Shown: positions 1 through 11,700 of the stretch, piece by piece
Numbering within the stretch: position 1 is the stretch's first letter
Layout of the letters: each line of letters begins with the position of its first letter
Assembly: GCA_028622995.1 (NCBI GenBank)
Contig: JAJQJQ010000016.1
Span: 930,001 to 994,000 of the forward strand
Direction of reading: 5' to 3'
From: Panagrolaimus kolymaensis
Taxonomy: Eukaryota > Nematoda > Chromadorea > Rhabditida > Panagrolaimidae
Length of the DNA stretch: 64,000 bases
Position numbers and translations under genes: made by a program
The notes under the pieces: generated by a model
The model's input: the letters and a program-made list of their open reading frames with translations, nothing else
Told to the model about the DNA's origin: nothing
Databases searched by the model: none

Positions 1-2767
1 TTTTTTTTAGTAAAAAAATCACCCATTGTACAAAGCCATCATCCTTTTTGCTCTATTAAACCCTATAAAATAAAAAATCCAATATTTACATTGACAAAAA
101 AAAATTACAAGCAAAATCAAATAAATTTTTTATTTCATTTTCAAATGAAATATTTTCACCTGAGGGGAATGAGGAGCCCAACGGTAAATTTCTTCTATTC
201 TATCCTTGTCGATGGTCGGCGTCTTTATTGCTTCTTTTCTTCTTCTTCAGAAGCTTCAAAAAGAAAGAAAAACAAGTCGGTCTTCTTTTGAAAAAAATAA
301 AAAAAACGAAGATGATCACAAAAAAAGAGCAATTATTATTATTGCATGTTTTTTGCAAAAAATGCGCAAGTGGTTTAGAAGAAAAATAAAGATTGACGCC
401 ATCAAAAAAAAATTTTCAAGTTAAAAAAATAAATATTTTTTTGTATTTTTTGAAGCGACACAAAATCATTCAATCAACCAAGTAATTCAAAAAATATGTA
501 TACAAAAGTGGTAAGCAAAAAATAAAAAGAGTATTATAAAATATAAAAAGGGTTCTAAAGGAATTGAGAACAAGTGTTAAACTATGTACTTAATAATAAA
601 AAGAGATAAAAGACCGGGAAATGTTCAAATAAGTTTTAAAGAATGAAAAGAAAAAAACAGGTTGTTGTAAAATCGAAGGTGAAGTGGATGAAAAGAATCT
701 TTGGAAAACGCCTTTTTATAATAAAAGCTTTCATGGATTCATTCATCATCATTCAATTTAAGTTTAAAAGTCCTTGAAAATTCTTTTTCGGCGAAAACTG
801 AATCACCGAATTTGGCCATAGGCATTTTTAGTAAGCCGCTTTATTACTAAACTCTTCCTCCTATTTCATACAATCGTCAAACTCAAATCATTAAAAAGTT
901 TCTTAAAGAAAAACAGAGGGAGAAAAAATATTGGATTTTTTTGTTGTTGTTAAATCTTCTTCTGTGATTCAGATGGGAGAAGAAGAAGAGAAGGATAATT
1001 TTTTGCTCATTACAAAAATAAGTGTGTTCATCAAATAAGTCAATGAATGACGAAAATGACAACATAAAAACAAGCGACCGATTCGACATTTTATTTTCGA
1101 AAAAAGAAGAGAAAAGTATCAAATTTGATGGCGCCTTTTTTTACATTTCACTTCAATTCATTTCAAATTTTAAAAAAACTAAACCGTTGCTTCTTTACTT
1201 TCTCCTTCTTCTTCTCCATTTGATGACGATGGATAGTCATTCGCAGCCCTGTCAACAGTCATGGAAATGAAACAGAAAAAATAAAATAAAAACCTTCTAA
1301 AAATGACCACCGATGTACCTTTTTTTCTTTTTTATTTGAAAATTGAAAACTTCTTAGTAATAGCAGCAGCAGTAGCACTACGTAAGAAAGATGGAAGACC
1401 CTGAAAAATTAAAAGGAATAAAGGTGATGAAGAAGATTTTTTGTTGTTGATACAAATCTTAGCAGTCGCATTCATGATGGCCTTCATAGAATTTTTTTTA
1501 TACTTTTTCTTTCTTTCTAATGAAAAAATGGACTTCATCAACAAAATGATGCCGCCCCTAAGGCAACGGCGGCCATCTTATGCAATGGGAATAAATAATT
1601 ATAAAAAAGAGATATGCAAATTAGTTTTTTTAGCTTTTAATAATAATAATCAAATATTAACGAAAAAAAGCTTCAATGAATTGAAGAAAAAAAGAAAAAG
1701 AAAGAAAGCGAGCACAACAACTTTGGACTTTTGATACACTTTTTTCTTATAATTTGAGAATCAAAGTGGAAGAAGACATGAGAAAGTTTTCCTACAATCT
1801 ATTTTTAAGGTAAGCTTAACAGTAAGTTCTGCCAAAAATAAAGAAAATATCTTGGATTCATTCTAGTTAAGCCACAAACGGTTATATTTATAACAACTAA
1901 CATTGAAATTTCAAATAGATTTGAGTTTAAAAGACATGTTAAAAATGGTGGTTATAAATCTCCTTCATCGGCCAAAATACCTCCTAAATATAGTAATTCA
2001 TGATTATTAAAAAATTAAAGGCACTAATTTTTTAGCAAAAGTGCATCGTTGTAATTAACAACAAAGTTTGTCACCCAATTTATTTCCCCGTTTTGGATTT
2101 TTTTGGAAACTGTAAAATGAACACTTCTCTCCATCTTTTTTTTAAACCAAAATATCGAACACTCTTTTTTTTCAGACAGTTTTTTACAACAAACCTGAAA
2201 TTCCAAAACTCAAACCCACTCGTTTTAGTTTTTTTTGCCCACATTTGTGTCAATTCAAATTAGAAAAATCTGAAACAATTATTTTGTTTTAGATTCATTA
2301 TTGACAAACGACCCAAAAATAAAAAAAGCAGAATTTTGGCATCTCTTGACTTTTTATTATTATTAAGTGTTTTGTCGGATTTGAAAAAAAATGAGAAGAA
2401 AATTAAGTGTTTTGCTCGACGACAACGACGACTCCATAAGATTACTGGATTAAAGCATTTCGAAGCATACATATAAATAAGCTTATTGAAAAAGAAAGAG
2501 ATCAGCGGGGCGGTAAAATCTTCTAAAAACATCCAAAGTACAAACAAAAATAATAATAACAAATATAAAGTAACCATACATAAGTTGATTTTATTTTTTC
2601 ATTCTTCTTTTTCCCTTAATTAAAATTAATTGCTTTTCTGTCATTTTTTGTTTTTATGTGGGGATTCATAATAAAGGAGAGGTTAAAATATGCAAAATTA
2701 ATTTAATACTTTGGCGCATTTCTGTTTTCATTCTTGCACACGAAAAAATGCTTCAAACAAATAAAAG
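1..2767. other. AT-rich intergenic stretch, no gene seen
   Basis: Very AT-rich DNA with many A and T homopolymers. The open frames are short, lysine/phenylalanine-rich and without splice-linked continuation, so none is called as a gene. The last few hundred bases presumably hold the promoter of the gene that starts at 2768. Confidence 0.6.
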
Positions 2768-3875
2768 ATGACAAAATCAAAAGAAAATCAGCCTTTGCTT
2801 CTCAAACAATCTATTACAATGCAACAACCAAAATTTGGAGGAAATCAAGCTAAATGGCGCTCATATAAATATCCTGAAGTCAAGCATGAATTAATTTTGT
2901 ATGCTGAACTTGCTGCTGCAGCGGCTTTTATTGTTGCGCTTTATCTTTTAGCTCTTCTTCCATGGGAATATATTCATCGAGCTCAAATGTTACAAGCAAG
3001 GCTTCATCCTGGTGAAATTACGTCCGATCATGTAAAAAGTGTATGTTTCTTTTGAGTTTTGTTGTCTTTAGCCATTACCTTATCACAAGCAACTTTTAGC
3101 TCATCGAAGTCTGTCAAGCCACTCAAAGATTAAATGAGAAAAGAAATATAACAAATTCTATTGCCTTTCAACTTGCAAAACGACCATGTACCAATGATTC
3201 ATCACAACTATCATCTCGATATGATCCGTTTGATTTAAATAATAATGTATGTTCTTGATTCTATATTATTTGTAAAAACTTATTTTTTTATCTCTTTAAG
3301 CAATGTGAAAGCTCTCATACATTTTCTCTTAGACAACCAATGAAATTATCAAATCTTATGTATCGCAGATACTATCAAGACATGTTTAATTTCTTTTATA
3401 TTAGTTGCTGTTATATTGAAAAAGAAGTTATTGGAATATGTCCATGTGGCTATCAAAAAGTTATCAACAACAAATGTTATGCTTTGTAAGTTTATTCTTT
3501 TACATCTTTAATAATGTGTTATTTTAGAATAAAAAGTTTGGATTGTGGAAAATATGGTACTGTTGTAAGTAATATTACCGTTGCTGATTTTAAAGAATTT
3601 CTACAGTTTAAAGGTATGTTCATTTTTCATTGTATTAAAAACTAAAGAGTATGTTTTCAGAGATTAAATACTATTGTTATGACTCAAAAAAATTCGATCT
3701 TAATGACGTTTCAATAAAAACTTGTGCCAAAAATACTTTATCCTTCATCCAGAAAGAATCAAAAGAAGAACTACATCTTTGCGAAGCTGAATTTGTTAAC
3801 GAGACTCAATGGTGGCGACCTCTTTCAAAATATGCAACAAATGGAAAACTTTTTGAAAAACAGTATGGTATTTAA
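2768..3875 (+). CDS. Unknown single-pass membrane protein with Cys-containing ectodomain
   Basis: Five exons (2768-3040, 3100-3246, 3301-3485, 3528-3613, 3661-3875) join in frame to a protein of about 301 residues. The introns are 42-59 bp with GTATGT/GTAAGT donors and TTTAG/TTAAG/TTCAG acceptors. Residues 1-42 are polar and basic. About residues 44-66 form one strongly hydrophobic helix (alanine-rich, then LYLLALLPW). The remaining ~235 residues contain scattered cysteines, including a CPCGY motif, and N-glycosylation-type sites such as NIT and NET. No cleavable signal peptide is visible, so a type II orientation with a luminal or extracellular C-terminus is inferred. I do not recognise the family. 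Exon structure and frame closure make a real gene likely; function is unknown. Confidence 0.72.
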
Positions 3876-4278
3876 ATTTGTTTGAAGTTGTTAATAAATG
3901 ATTGGTATTTGCTTTGACCCAATAAGCCTTTTTCATAAAATAAGCAAAGAACTCGAAGCAAATTCGGTTCAATGTGCTTTGAATTATTACTCTTATAAAT
4001 TAGATTCAATAGTAATATTCAATCTTAGCAAAAGAAAATACTTTAAATAAATAGTTTTAAAGTAGGAAAAATTATGAGAATTAAGTTACAAAGAATCTAT
4101 CAGAATGACGAAGAATAAACTCGCAAAGCATAACTTTTAAACACCACACTTTCCCCGTGTTTATGAAATGCATAGGTAAAAAGAAGAACAATAATACACA
4201 TATAAAGAATGTAAATTTTTATTTAATGAAACAGATTTTAAATAACTATGTATGAAACAAAGCAAATAGTTTAATACT

Positions 4279-4984
4279 TCAAACATCGAAATCATCAAGA
4301 GCGCGAGTGCCATTTTTGTCAATTACAAGTAGACCAAACGTAGATAAATTGGCGACGAAACGTTTCTTGCATTCTTTCATACACTTCTTGACAGCTTCAA
4401 TACCTTCTTCAAGGGTCATGTCTTTGCGATATAGAGTGTCCATGATGGCGTAACTTAAGCGTCCAGGAAAGCCACGGAAAAGATAATTCTGAAATGAGAA
4501 AATGATGAAAAAAGAAGAAAAAATTATAAAAGTACCTGGTTTTCGATTCCATTACCCAAGTAGTCAATAGAGCTGAGCCATGCTTTGTTTTCTTTAACAT
4601 CATAACCTCCAAGAAGGACATCAACACGCCAGTAATCTTCTGATCGTAAACCATCAGCAATGTTTCTACGAAGCCAAAAGTGCGTTGAATATGGACTGAG
4701 TTCATAACCATGGCGGATGTTGTATAAAGCGAGATTTCGTTGAGTCCAATCTTTGAAATTGTTGACATCACCAGCTTCACCAATGCAACTCATAGTTACG
4801 TTTTCACCAAGTTTGACATTTTTGTTGTTTTCTAAAAAACGAAGGTTAAAGGTGTGTGAAAAACCCGACAAAACAACAAACCATTAGAAACATTGATGGC
4901 ACCATATTTGAATGCAGATTTATCAGATCCCAGGATAATGAAATTATCAGTTCTACAGCCGAGCAAGAAATGCATTCCAGACAT
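4279..4984 (-). CDS. pbs-4: Proteasome subunit beta type-2 (beta4), copy A
   Basis: Exons 4882-4984, 4536-4831 and 4279-4488 encode about 202 residues, the usual length for PSMB2. This is a structural, non-catalytic subunit of the 20S core beta ring in cytosol and nucleus. The protein starts MSGMHFLLGC with no propeptide and no N-terminal catalytic Thr, as expected for beta4. It keeps family landmarks: CIGEAGD, the NGYELSP-like block (here HGYELSP), LLGGYD, and the C-terminal KRF..NL..F...VIDKNG segment. Intron positions are identical to copy B at 11.7 kb, which lies head-to-head with it across the inserted element. The last residues DDFDV are also shared. The gene appears intact. Confidence 0.93.
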
Positions 4985-5147
4985 GATGCAGAAAATTTAT
5001 AAAAATTGTGGATAAAAAGTGGTGTTCGAAGCAAGAAGAAAATGATGAATCGAAATGATGTCAAAAAAGAAATGGAAAATGAATAAAAAAAATTTTCGGG
5101 AATGAAATAAGCTACGTTTTCGTTTAGAGAATCACCATTGCTCCTTT

Positions 5148-5156
5148 TATATTTGA
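5148..5156. repeat. Target-site duplication, left (TATATTTGA)
   Basis: The 9 bases TATATTTGA lie directly outside the left terminal inverted repeat. The same 9 bases occur directly outside the right one at 11225-11233. Similarity between the two flanks stops at these points, as expected for a transposon insertion. Confidence 0.7.
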
Positions 5157-5352
5157 GGCTTTTATTGAATGTAGCGCGGTAGCGCGGTAGCGCCCTTTTC
5201 TTTCGTGTTGGGACCTCTCCCTTTCATTTTTTTAATTATTGAAAGTAGCGCGGAAGGTAGCGCCATCATTTTTTTGATTATTTTTCACAGAATTAGTCAA
5301 ATAATTAAAAAGGTTTTTTATTTTATAAATATGTTTATTGTTTCTCAATTAT
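5157..5352 (+). repeat. Left terminal inverted repeat (196 bp)
   Basis: Matches the reverse complement of 11037-11224 almost base for base. The main difference is one extra 8-bp unit TAGCGCGG here (two full units plus TAGCGC, against one plus TAGCGC on the right). The GC-rich TAGCGCGG/TAGCGCC motifs stand out in AT-rich DNA and recur once more inside the repeat (GTAGCGCGGAAGGTAGCGCC). They could be transposase binding sites. Confidence 0.85.
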
Positions 5353-6301
5353 CACGCATACTGTTTAAAAATATATCTGTATATTCCTTGTCACAATTGA
5401 ACTTTTTTTTTGTGTCCATGGATTGGAAATTGCATCAGGATTGTGAAATGGTTGAATCATCTTTCCCATATGGATCGGATTCTATTGAGAAGTACGTTTA
5501 CTTAAAGGTAGCTCTTTTCATGGAAAATGAAAGGAATGATAAAAAAAAATGCTTGTGCAGAATGTGTTTGAATGAAAGGCATTAGAAAGGTCGATGATTT
5601 TCCACCATTTTATTGTGCTTTATTATTAACTTCCACATAATTTAATCCATTTTGTCTTTAAGAGTTTTTAAGCTCGACTTTCAAATACTTATGGTTCCAA
5701 TATGTTAATTGGTATTTAATAATTTTAAAACTTGTTAATATAAAAGTTTATGATAGCTTGCATTGGGATTTTGCGCCAGTTTATGAACCCTTAAAAATGA
5801 TTGTTGAAGCTTATGTCAATATGCGAGTCGAATATGACCATAAATATGCAACTGTAAATTTACAACTTAATGAATACAATTGTGATGTTCACATTTGTCG
5901 AATGGCAGAAGAAATATGTTTTAACGGTGAAAATAGGTTTTTTGTGCCATCCCATGCATTTAAAGAAAGAGCTTTTGTTCAAATAAATCTCCCTTTTTAT
6001 GGTATCTTAAATGTTTGGCGACAAATCAGCCAACATGTAATGATATTGTAGATCCAATAGAGCATTTAGGATATATTTTTAATAACAATTAACAAAATAA
6101 AAGCAGCGATGATAATTTGATTGCTGAAGTTAAAGATGAACAAGATAAAAAACAAATGACATTCAATGAACAAAGTAAAAAATAATCAATAGATTAATGA
6201 TGAAACAATTGATATTATTATGAACAGAGATGTTATCGATGGCCATGACGATAGACTTTTAGTAAGTGCAATTTGTTTGGGATTTCATTTCACACAATTG
6301 A

Positions 6302-6610
6302 GGTCCATCGAATGGTGGTGCTAAATATTTAGAACAAGATCCGGTTGAATATGGAGCTCAACGCTTACTAACTAATACAGTTTTTAATAATAAAAATTTC
6401 AAAATCGAAGATTTAGAAATTGTCACATGGAGAGGAAATATTTATGATTATTATATTTCTACGGCTATAATTCGTCCTGACGATACCAAAAAAAGTTTCG
6501 TTATTGAAGATTTTAATATAAACCTCGATACTGCCGATGCAACGTCCGTTAGAAAAACTAATAAAAGAAAACCCAATGACGATACCATAGTTGTAACACC
6601 AAAAAAATGA
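6302..6610 (+). pseudogene. ATG-less 102-codon open stretch inside TIR element
   Basis: A single frame stays open for 102 codons with protein-like composition (for example EDLEIVTWRGNIYDYY) and ends at TGA. It has no start codon. An upstream open stretch in another frame (5758-6051, starting MHWDFAPVYEP) has similar character, so the two could be pieces of one broken protein. I recognise no family. It may be an N-terminal part of the element's Helitron-type protein or an unrelated captured sequence. Confidence 0.35.
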
Positions 6611-6837
6611 TTAAAATTGAAGAAAATTTAAATCAACCAAATACTCAAACCAATGCATGCAACTGCTGTAGAAAATGAACCAATGGATATTGATAATAAA
6701 GATTTTGAAAAAGAGGATCAGTATAAAAAAGAGTATTGAATGAAAGAAAACGATAAAGGGGAAAAAGATTATTATTAGCACTGAAAATAATAATAGAAGT
6801 AATGAATTGATACACCTCTCGAAAAAACAAATTTATT

Positions 6838-8220
6838 TCAGAGAACAAAAAATAATCTTAAACATCGAAATGCTGAGATGATGCGACTTCGTCGTGAAAA
6901 TGAAACAAATAGGGAAAAAAGTGAAAGATGTGATAGCGTAAAAGAAAATATAGCCGATTTAATGAAATTACAAAAAATTGGACTCAAGCAAGCTTTGGAT
7001 AATGCTAAATATAAAAGACGATGTGTGACTAAAATTGTAAAACCTTTTGTGAAAAGAGTTGGAGCTTGTTTTACAAATGTTAACATTATTTATTACGAGA
7101 AAGGATTAAATCTGTACTCATTAGTAAAGCCGAACAGTTTAAATAAGAATAACGGCAACCAGATGGAATCTGTAATCCATGCTGTCGACTAGGTAAAATA
7201 ATTCTAGATTCATTAATTGATAATTACCCCAAAAATTTTAAAATGTTTATGAAAAAGGAACATAAGGATAAAAGTTTAGTTAAAAACTTTCATGCTAGTA
7301 TTCATAATTACAACACGAGCTATAGTTTGCTCAGATGCATCCAAAACATGTTACCACACATACTACCATTAAAACATCAAGGAAGAGTTTTGCACATAAT
7401 GAGTCGATTTTTTTTATTCAAGTAACAAAGCCAATGCATTTGACGATCAACTTTATATTGTTGACAGTCATGAAGCAACAAAACAAAGAATGAATGCTCG
7501 TGCTAATCAGGAAGCGAATTTGGATGAAAATTTAATGAGAATGATAGATAAAACTATGAGGGAACATAATGTTAATGTGCAAAGTTTTGTAATGTTAAAG
7601 GAAATAACTGAAAGAGATAACGCTGAAAAAGAAGCAAATAATGAACCATTGGATTTAAAGTTAGTTTTTGTTAATAAGCCTAATGCAAAAAGGAATTATG
7701 ATGCAGTTCTTGCCTCTGAAGTAGCAATGGTTTATAAACCAGATCAAAATGGAGAATTCTTCAAAGAAGATATTATTTTTATAAAAAGGAATAGTGATGG
7801 TGAATTCAAAAATATTTAAAAGATGGTGATAATGCGACAGATCTTTAGTTTATCCAACGTTTCATACACTTGGAAAATTGGATTTTTATGAATTTACCAA
7901 AAGAAAGATCCAAGCAAACCAAATTCAAAAAAAATGAGTAAACGAGAATATCACGCTTATAAATATCATGTAAGAGATGAAAAGGCGAATGGCTTATTGC
8001 CTTATGGTGGAATGCTTTTCTTACAACAATTATTTCAAGAGCAAAACAGAAAATGATGGAATAAATTATTTCAGATTTAATAGGACAATATCCATGCGGC
8101 TATTTATACTGATTTGCATTAAGGATTAAATAAAAAGGCATCAAAGGATGACAATTTGTTAGAAAGTATTTATGTTTTACCAAGTTCATTTTATGGTAGA
8201 ACAATAATGTATTTGAGTAA
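6838..8220 (+). pseudogene. Decayed Helitron Rep N-terminal region (Helitron_like_N)
   Basis: Broken frames follow the order of the conserved N-terminal region of Helitron Rep/helicase proteins. First is an Arg/Glu-rich segment (MMRLRRENETNREKSE, from 6878). Then comes an F-HASIHNYNTSYSLLR segment with HQGRVLHI (about 7270-7400), then DDQLYIVDSHEATKQR continuing with NLMRMIDKTMREHN (about 7420-7600). After that are EVAMVYKPDQNGEFFKEDI (about 7710-7775), SKREYHAYKYHVRD plus GLLPYGGMLFLQQL (7935-8035), and VLPSSFYGRTIMYL (8178-8217). Several stops and frameshifts separate the pieces. The HUH nuclease and helicase domains, which should follow, were not found, so the copy is truncated and inactive. 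Confidence 0.7.
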
Positions 8221-11036
8221 GTAGATATAGAGAGAAGTGCATCTTCAAGAAGATTGAGAATTGTGTTATTACCTAACTAATTTTCTGCGTCATTTTACTT
8301 ATTATAGCTGGATACGACGAATAAGTTCTTTGAAATTAAATCATTCCCTTTTCTCCTATTTCCATTCGTGTCCTTCTTTTGTTTCTTAAATTGCATAGGT
8401 TTTCAGCAAAGGATGCTAAATTGTTGTTAGCTTGCTAATTTGTACCCATTAAAACACAACTTTCATTGTAATTTTGGAAAGAACATACGGGGATTAGTAA
8501 TCAAAAGTTTGCCTAATTGTGCTAATGTGGATAGAGCTAAGCGGTAGTCTTTTGTGTGCAACAAATTCAAAATCATTTGATATTTCATAAATCACCACTG
8601 CTTTACTATCTTCAACTTGTTACATTAGGAATGCTGTTGTTGATGGGTAGTAAATTGTCTTTTTACTATAGGAGCAAAAATAATTATTCAAAACAAAAAG
8701 CAGACAGTTTCCATACAAAGTTTGTTATGAGCAACTATAATTAGCTTAATGCCAGCAAATGTTCATTTACTTGATTTTTCATTCAATGGCAACAAAAGCC
8801 TTATTTTTCGCTGAATCATACTCAAATTTCAACAGTTTATATCTGCTTCTTTAACATGCTGCATTATGGGACAACAAAAATACAGTAAGCTTTCAAAAAA
8901 CTTCAAAAATACTAACAAATAAAAAAAGGATTTTTTTGAAATTATTAAAACACTTTATCATCATCAACGCTGTTATTTTCCTTTTCCATTTCATCCTTGA
9001 ATTGGATTTCATTAAAAGAATTCCAATGGATTTTCATCCATGGCCACCATGGCTCTTCGTTCATCGGGTGTGAAATTTTTGATGAGTTTGAGGTATTTTT
9101 GAATTTTTGGGCCTCCACGTTCATCATTTTTATTAAAACATAATATCATGCAGCTTCAAAAAAATTTTTGGGAATAAAGAAAGTCGGCTTAAAAAGTTCA
9201 ATCTTTAAATTCCGCATCAGTGAAAGAACTAAAAATTAATTTAGTAAATTCTTGATCCTTGGATGATTCGACAAATCGAAAATGATTATGGAGTTCAAAA
9301 AATTTTTTAAGTTGTTTTTGATTCATTTCAACATCGATGGTTCATTTATTATCCGTATGTTCCGTAACATTTTTAAGAAAGAAACAAGAATTAATAACGC
9401 GTGGACCAATTTTAATGGCAAAATCAGGGATAGCAATGGAGCGAAGAATAATTTTTGTCTCTTCTGATAGAAGAATATCAGCAGTTTGAGTGGCTATTAA
9501 AGCAGATAAACAGTGGAGAAGTTGAGCAAATAAAAATGTAAAAAATGAATGACATTGAAATAAATTTTAATAATGAAAAGAGTTGTTGTTGTTATTGTGG
9601 CATGTCATATTTATTTTTTAATGCTTGCTTTGTGAACAATGGACTCCGTTAATTTATTTTTGAATAAGAAACTTGTTTTAAGGCTGTATTAGAATAACTT
9701 ATTTGGCTACTAACTTGAACTATGTAAATGCAGCACAAAAAAGCAAGCATCAAACCCTAAAAATAGCCGTTTTGAAATAAAGCTCAATCCATTATGATGG
9801 TGTTTCGAAGGTGAAATAATATGGCACATAATTATGATGCATCCCAGCATGGATATGAAATCCTTTGGCAAACAGCAATGAAAAATAAACGACCAGAAAC
9901 ATAGCTATAATTTCCACTACCTCCACATAATTTGATTGAACTTTGTTGGAATGACAAAATTAACTTCCAAATTCAGAAGAGATTGTCGAAATTTTGGAAA
10001 GTTTAATTACACCATTTCCAAATCATTAAAAACCATTGATTAATTAAGCACTAATGGTGATTGGGTTTTGTTGAACCATCACCACCAAGTCCAGAAGATT
10101 TAATTCAAACACATCTTGCATTTGGGAATGATGAGAAGGTCAAACCTTCATTGCCAGACTTTTATAAAAATACTTTATGCTTGAAACAACACAAAGTAAA
10201 TTTGTTAACAAGCGAGACCTTGCTTTATATTTGATGATAGTAGTTAGTAGAAAAAATACTTGCGGGACTGCAAAAGAAGCTCCAACCATTACTTCCAGCA
10301 TAGCCATTATTCCAGAAACTATCTCCAAGAACTAGTGAGTTTTTTCTTTTTTAAGAGGCAGTTAAAGATTTTAATTTGTTGCAAACATTGATGTACATTA
10401 TAATTATTTTTTGTTATTATGAACATTTAAGCAGCTTCGCAAGTTAATCGGGTTCTAATGCTTATGAGTTACCAGCTTCTTCAATACAGCCAACGCCTCA
10501 ATTACTTCAACAATCAACTTAAAAAATTATCATTTATGCGATTATCAGTTAATAAATGATGATCAAAGCCAATATTATGATTTCTCAAATCAGAGCCAAG
10601 ATTATTATGACTGAATTTAAGTCTAATATTATTTCGACAGCTTGAGCTTTTTTTTATCTTTCTCTTTTTAAAAATTGTTATATCAATAATAAAAAATAAA
10701 ATTGTTAACGATAGTATTCCTAACAAATAAGTCAAATGTTTCTTTAACCTGAGCAATTTCAATCTTCTTTAAGAAACAGCTCGTGAAAACTAACACAAGC
10801 ACTCCGAATACTTGAAATTCAAGTTCCCCAATTGGTGTAATAACTTGATTTGAGGAAGAAATTATATATTTAGCAATACAAAACAACCTCATCAAATTTT
10901 AGTATTATTAGTAAAGATGGAGTGACATTACTTCCAATTCGAGAAGTTCCCAAAAAAAGGCAAGGGAAACAAATTACTTTGTTAATTGTTTTATCCAGCT
11001 GGACATGCCATGTTGTCATGTATTTAGCCATTAATA
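8221..11036. other. Interior of TIR element without recognisable gene
   Basis: AT-rich sequence with many stops. On the - strand from about 9560 to 8945 there are decayed protein-like pieces in several frames (for example IILRSIAIPDFAIKIGPRV and DERRAMVAMDENPLEF). On the + strand around 9780-10330 there are short protein-like scraps such as EAPTITSSIAIIPETI. None gives a family match I would defend. They may be captured host gene fragments. Confidence 0.4.
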
Positions 11037-11224
11037 ATAATTGAGAAACAATAAACATATTTATAAAATAAAAAACCTTTTTAATTATTTGACTAATTCT
11101 GTGAAAAATAATCAAAAAAATGATGGCGCTACCTTCCGCGCTACTTTCAATAATTAAAAAAATGAAAAGGAGTGGTCCCAACACGAAAGAAAAGGGCGCT
11201 ACCGCGCTACATTCAATAAAAGCC
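11037..11224 (-). repeat. Right terminal inverted repeat (188 bp)
   Basis: Reverse complement of the left repeat, 8 bp shorter because it lacks one TAGCGCGG unit. Beyond its outer edge the sequence shows the 9-bp direct repeat and then no similarity to the left flank until the proximal promoter of the proteasome gene copy. Confidence 0.85.
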
Positions 11225-11233
11225 TATATTTGA
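11225..11233. repeat. Target-site duplication, right (TATATTTGA)
   Basis: Direct repeat of 5148-5156, immediately outside the right inverted repeat. Confidence 0.7.
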
Positions 11234-11700
11234 ATCGCTTTATTGTTCTAAAAAAGTTTTGCCAAATTACCATGATTTTTTTAGGCTTTGATATTAATAT
11301 TTTCTTTATTTTTTTCTGTCGCTTTCAATCTTCCAAAATTTATGAAAATTTTGCTTTCCAAATCAAATTGCGATTGCTTTCTTGAATTTTTAAAACTTTC
11401 GTCATGACAATTTTGAGCATTTTTTGAATACAAAGTTGTTCATCCTTATCTTATCTTCCGTTTTTTTCAATCGACTAATATTCATGATTAACGGATTTTG
11501 TAACAAATGTAGTTTGAACATAAAAAATAAAAATTTTTATAAAGATATACCACCACAATAGTTAGAAATATAATCTTGACGCGAAATTTTTCTTTATATT
11601 TTTGCTCATTTGCTTCCTCTAACTTCGGTTGTCATCATTTTGGTTTATTTCTTCGAATACCTCTTTTTATCGTCAACAATTTTCATAAAACTTTTGAACC

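Larger units (their letters stand above)
5157..11224. mobile_element. 6.07-kb TIR element, MULE-like ends, decayed Helitron Rep remnant inside
   Basis: The ends are near-identical inverted repeats (5157-5352 and 11037-11224) beginning GGCTTTTATTGAATG. They are flanked by a 9-bp direct repeat. Long TIRs plus a 9-bp duplication are typical of Mutator-like elements, but I see no MULE transposase. The interior is AT-rich and full of stops. The + strand from about 6840 to 8220 carries broken frames matching the N-terminal region of Helitron Rep/helicase proteins. The element sits between divergently oriented proteasome gene copies A and B. It is probably non-autonomous or dead. The family assignment rests on the ends only. 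Confidence 0.72.

Noticed and set aside
8945..9560. Secreted SXP/RAL-2-like nematode gene on the - strand
   Set aside because: Only short phrases (ERRAMVAMDENPLEF, KKFFELHNHF) hint at it; frames are broken and no defining motif is present.
9780..10330. Protein-kinase-like remnant on the + strand
   Set aside because: Scraps such as GYEILWQTAMKNKRPET look suggestive but no catalytic motif can be found and stops occur in every frame.
5205..11184. Two matching ORFs (MLGP[LP]FIFLIIESSAEG...) on opposite strands as duplicated genes
   Set aside because: They lie in the two terminal inverted repeats and are simply the same TIR sequence read in mirror orientation.
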